DNA of 5,975 bases from Actinomycetes bacterium (lineage in GTDB: Bacteria; Actinomycetota; Actinomycetes; Streptosporangiales; Streptosporangiaceae): positions 1-5,975 of the forward strand of contig JAOPYP010000120.1 of assembly GCA_025964635.1 (NCBI GenBank), read 5' to 3'. Under the pieces are notes generated by a model. The model was given only the letters and a program-made list of their open reading frames with translations. It had not been told where the DNA came from and did no database searches. Position numbers and translations under genes: made by a program. Shown piece after piece: positions 5,537 through 5,975 of this stretch. How positions within the stretch are numbered: the stretch's first letter is position 1; each line of letters starts with the position of its first letter.

Positions 5537-5975
5537 CCAGCGCCGGCGGATCGCCCGGCAGGCCCGGTGCCGGGGGACCCTGGCCCATGCCCGGCGCCCT
5601 CGCGCTCGGCAGCCCGGGACCCAGGCGGATGTCCAGCGCCCGCGGACCCGGCCCGCCGCCCGGCCGCCTCGGCGAGGTAGCGGTCCCCGTGTGCGACTGG
5701 GCTGAAGGCGAAGGCGAAGGCGAAGGCGAAGGCGAAGGCGAAGGCGGCGGTGAGACCGCCGATGACGGCGTAGACGCCTGTGACACTCCCGCTCAGGTTG
5801 ATGGCTGCCGCCCCGGCCAGCGACCCGAGGGGGATGGCCGACCAGGCCAGGACCTGGGCGACGCTTACCCGCCCGTAGAGCTGGGGCGGGACGATCGCCT
5901 GGCGCAGGGCGACGGTGTTGACGTTGAGCAACATGTCAAAGCCCGATGACGCCGCTCACAGGACCAGTCCGGCCG
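5533..5975 (-). pseudogene. MFS transporter 3' end with in-frame stop (partial)
   Basis: The - strand encodes the C-terminal end of a major facilitator permease. NVNTVALRQAIVPPQLYGRV matches the N-x-x-T-x-x-L-R-Q-x-x-x-P-x-x-L-x-G-R-V loop of drug-efflux type MFS proteins. Two membrane segments follow (about residues 26-47 and 51-77, counting from ATG-5934). The same frame is open upstream as AGLVL, then TGA at 5956-5958, then AASSGFDM and on into the motif. The frame therefore seems to run through a stop, perhaps TGG to TGA, and the gene continues off the right edge. ATG-5934 could restart only a useless two-helix stub. The last helix is an (Ala-Phe)7 tract from a hexanucleotide repeat. A 55-residue Gly/Pro/Arg/Ala tail follows, odd for MFS. 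TAA 5533-5535 overlaps the tetR stop. Such a permease would naturally have exported the monooxygenase substrate or TetR ligand. A sequencing error at the stop cannot be excluded. Confidence 0.75.
5704..5745. repeat. Hexanucleotide tandem repeat (GAAGGC)x7
   Basis: Seven perfect GAAGGC units fill 42 bp. On the - strand they are GCCTTC units that encode alternating Ala and Phe in the last predicted membrane helix of the MFS remnant. Slippage would change length by two residues per unit without shifting the frame. Perfect units with no silent differences point to recent expansion. Confidence 0.95.

Noticed and set aside
5397..5786. - strand frame with a Pro-Ser repeat
   Set aside because: Another frame of the same hexanucleotide array running antisense into the tetR gene; no family features.
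5587..5949. + strand frame with a (Glu-Gly) repeat opposite the MFS remnant
   Set aside because: The repeat is the antisense reading of the GCCTTC array, and the opposite strand has a recognisable MFS loop and membrane segments.

Overview
The window comes from a high-GC actinomycete. Codon third positions are strongly G/C, GTG starts are common, and the gene families are typical of soil actinomycetes. A degraded tetratricopeptide fragment resembles the NB-ARC/TPR proteins common in Frankia, Streptomyces and relatives. The genus cannot be fixed from this sequence.

Left part (1-2646). The window opens inside a fold-type I PLP aminotransferase on the + strand, which lacks its N-terminus and ends in an unusual disordered tail. 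About 290 bases without a convincing gene follow. Next is a small complete VOC (glyoxalase/bleomycin-resistance fold) protein on the - strand. The stretch from 1944 to 2646 contains no intact gene. It does hold a decayed fragment of a TPR-repeat protein on the - strand (2110-2241).

Junction (2647-2689). The - strand carries a precise 3' half of a tRNA-Ala with anticodon GGC, from the last base of the 5' anticodon stem to the discriminator base. The 5' half is missing. This is the expected scar of a tyrosine-integrase element that recombines in the anticodon loop and copies the tRNA 3' end. From the orientation, sequence to the right would be element DNA and sequence to the left would be original chromosome. 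The intact tRNA and the integrase would then lie beyond the right edge of the window.

Right part (2690-5975). After about 430 bases without a convincing gene comes a compact unit. A class A FAD monooxygenase (- strand, 3121-4800) is divergent from a TetR-family regulator (+ strand, 4856-5536). A nearly identical 17-bp imperfect palindrome occurs twice in and beside the divergent promoter region. One copy overlaps the predicted -10 and start point of the monooxygenase, and the other touches its perfect TTGACA -35 box and lies inside the first codons of tetR. Tail to tail with tetR, overlapping by 4 bp, is the 3' end of an MFS permease. It has an in-frame TGA and a seven-copy hexanucleotide repeat that makes an Ala-Phe tract in a membrane helix. 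The picture is a TetR-controlled oxidative detoxification or tailoring cassette with a broken efflux gene, possibly carried on an integrated island. I see no CRISPR array, rRNA, intact tRNA, transposase, or strong candidate for an entirely new system.
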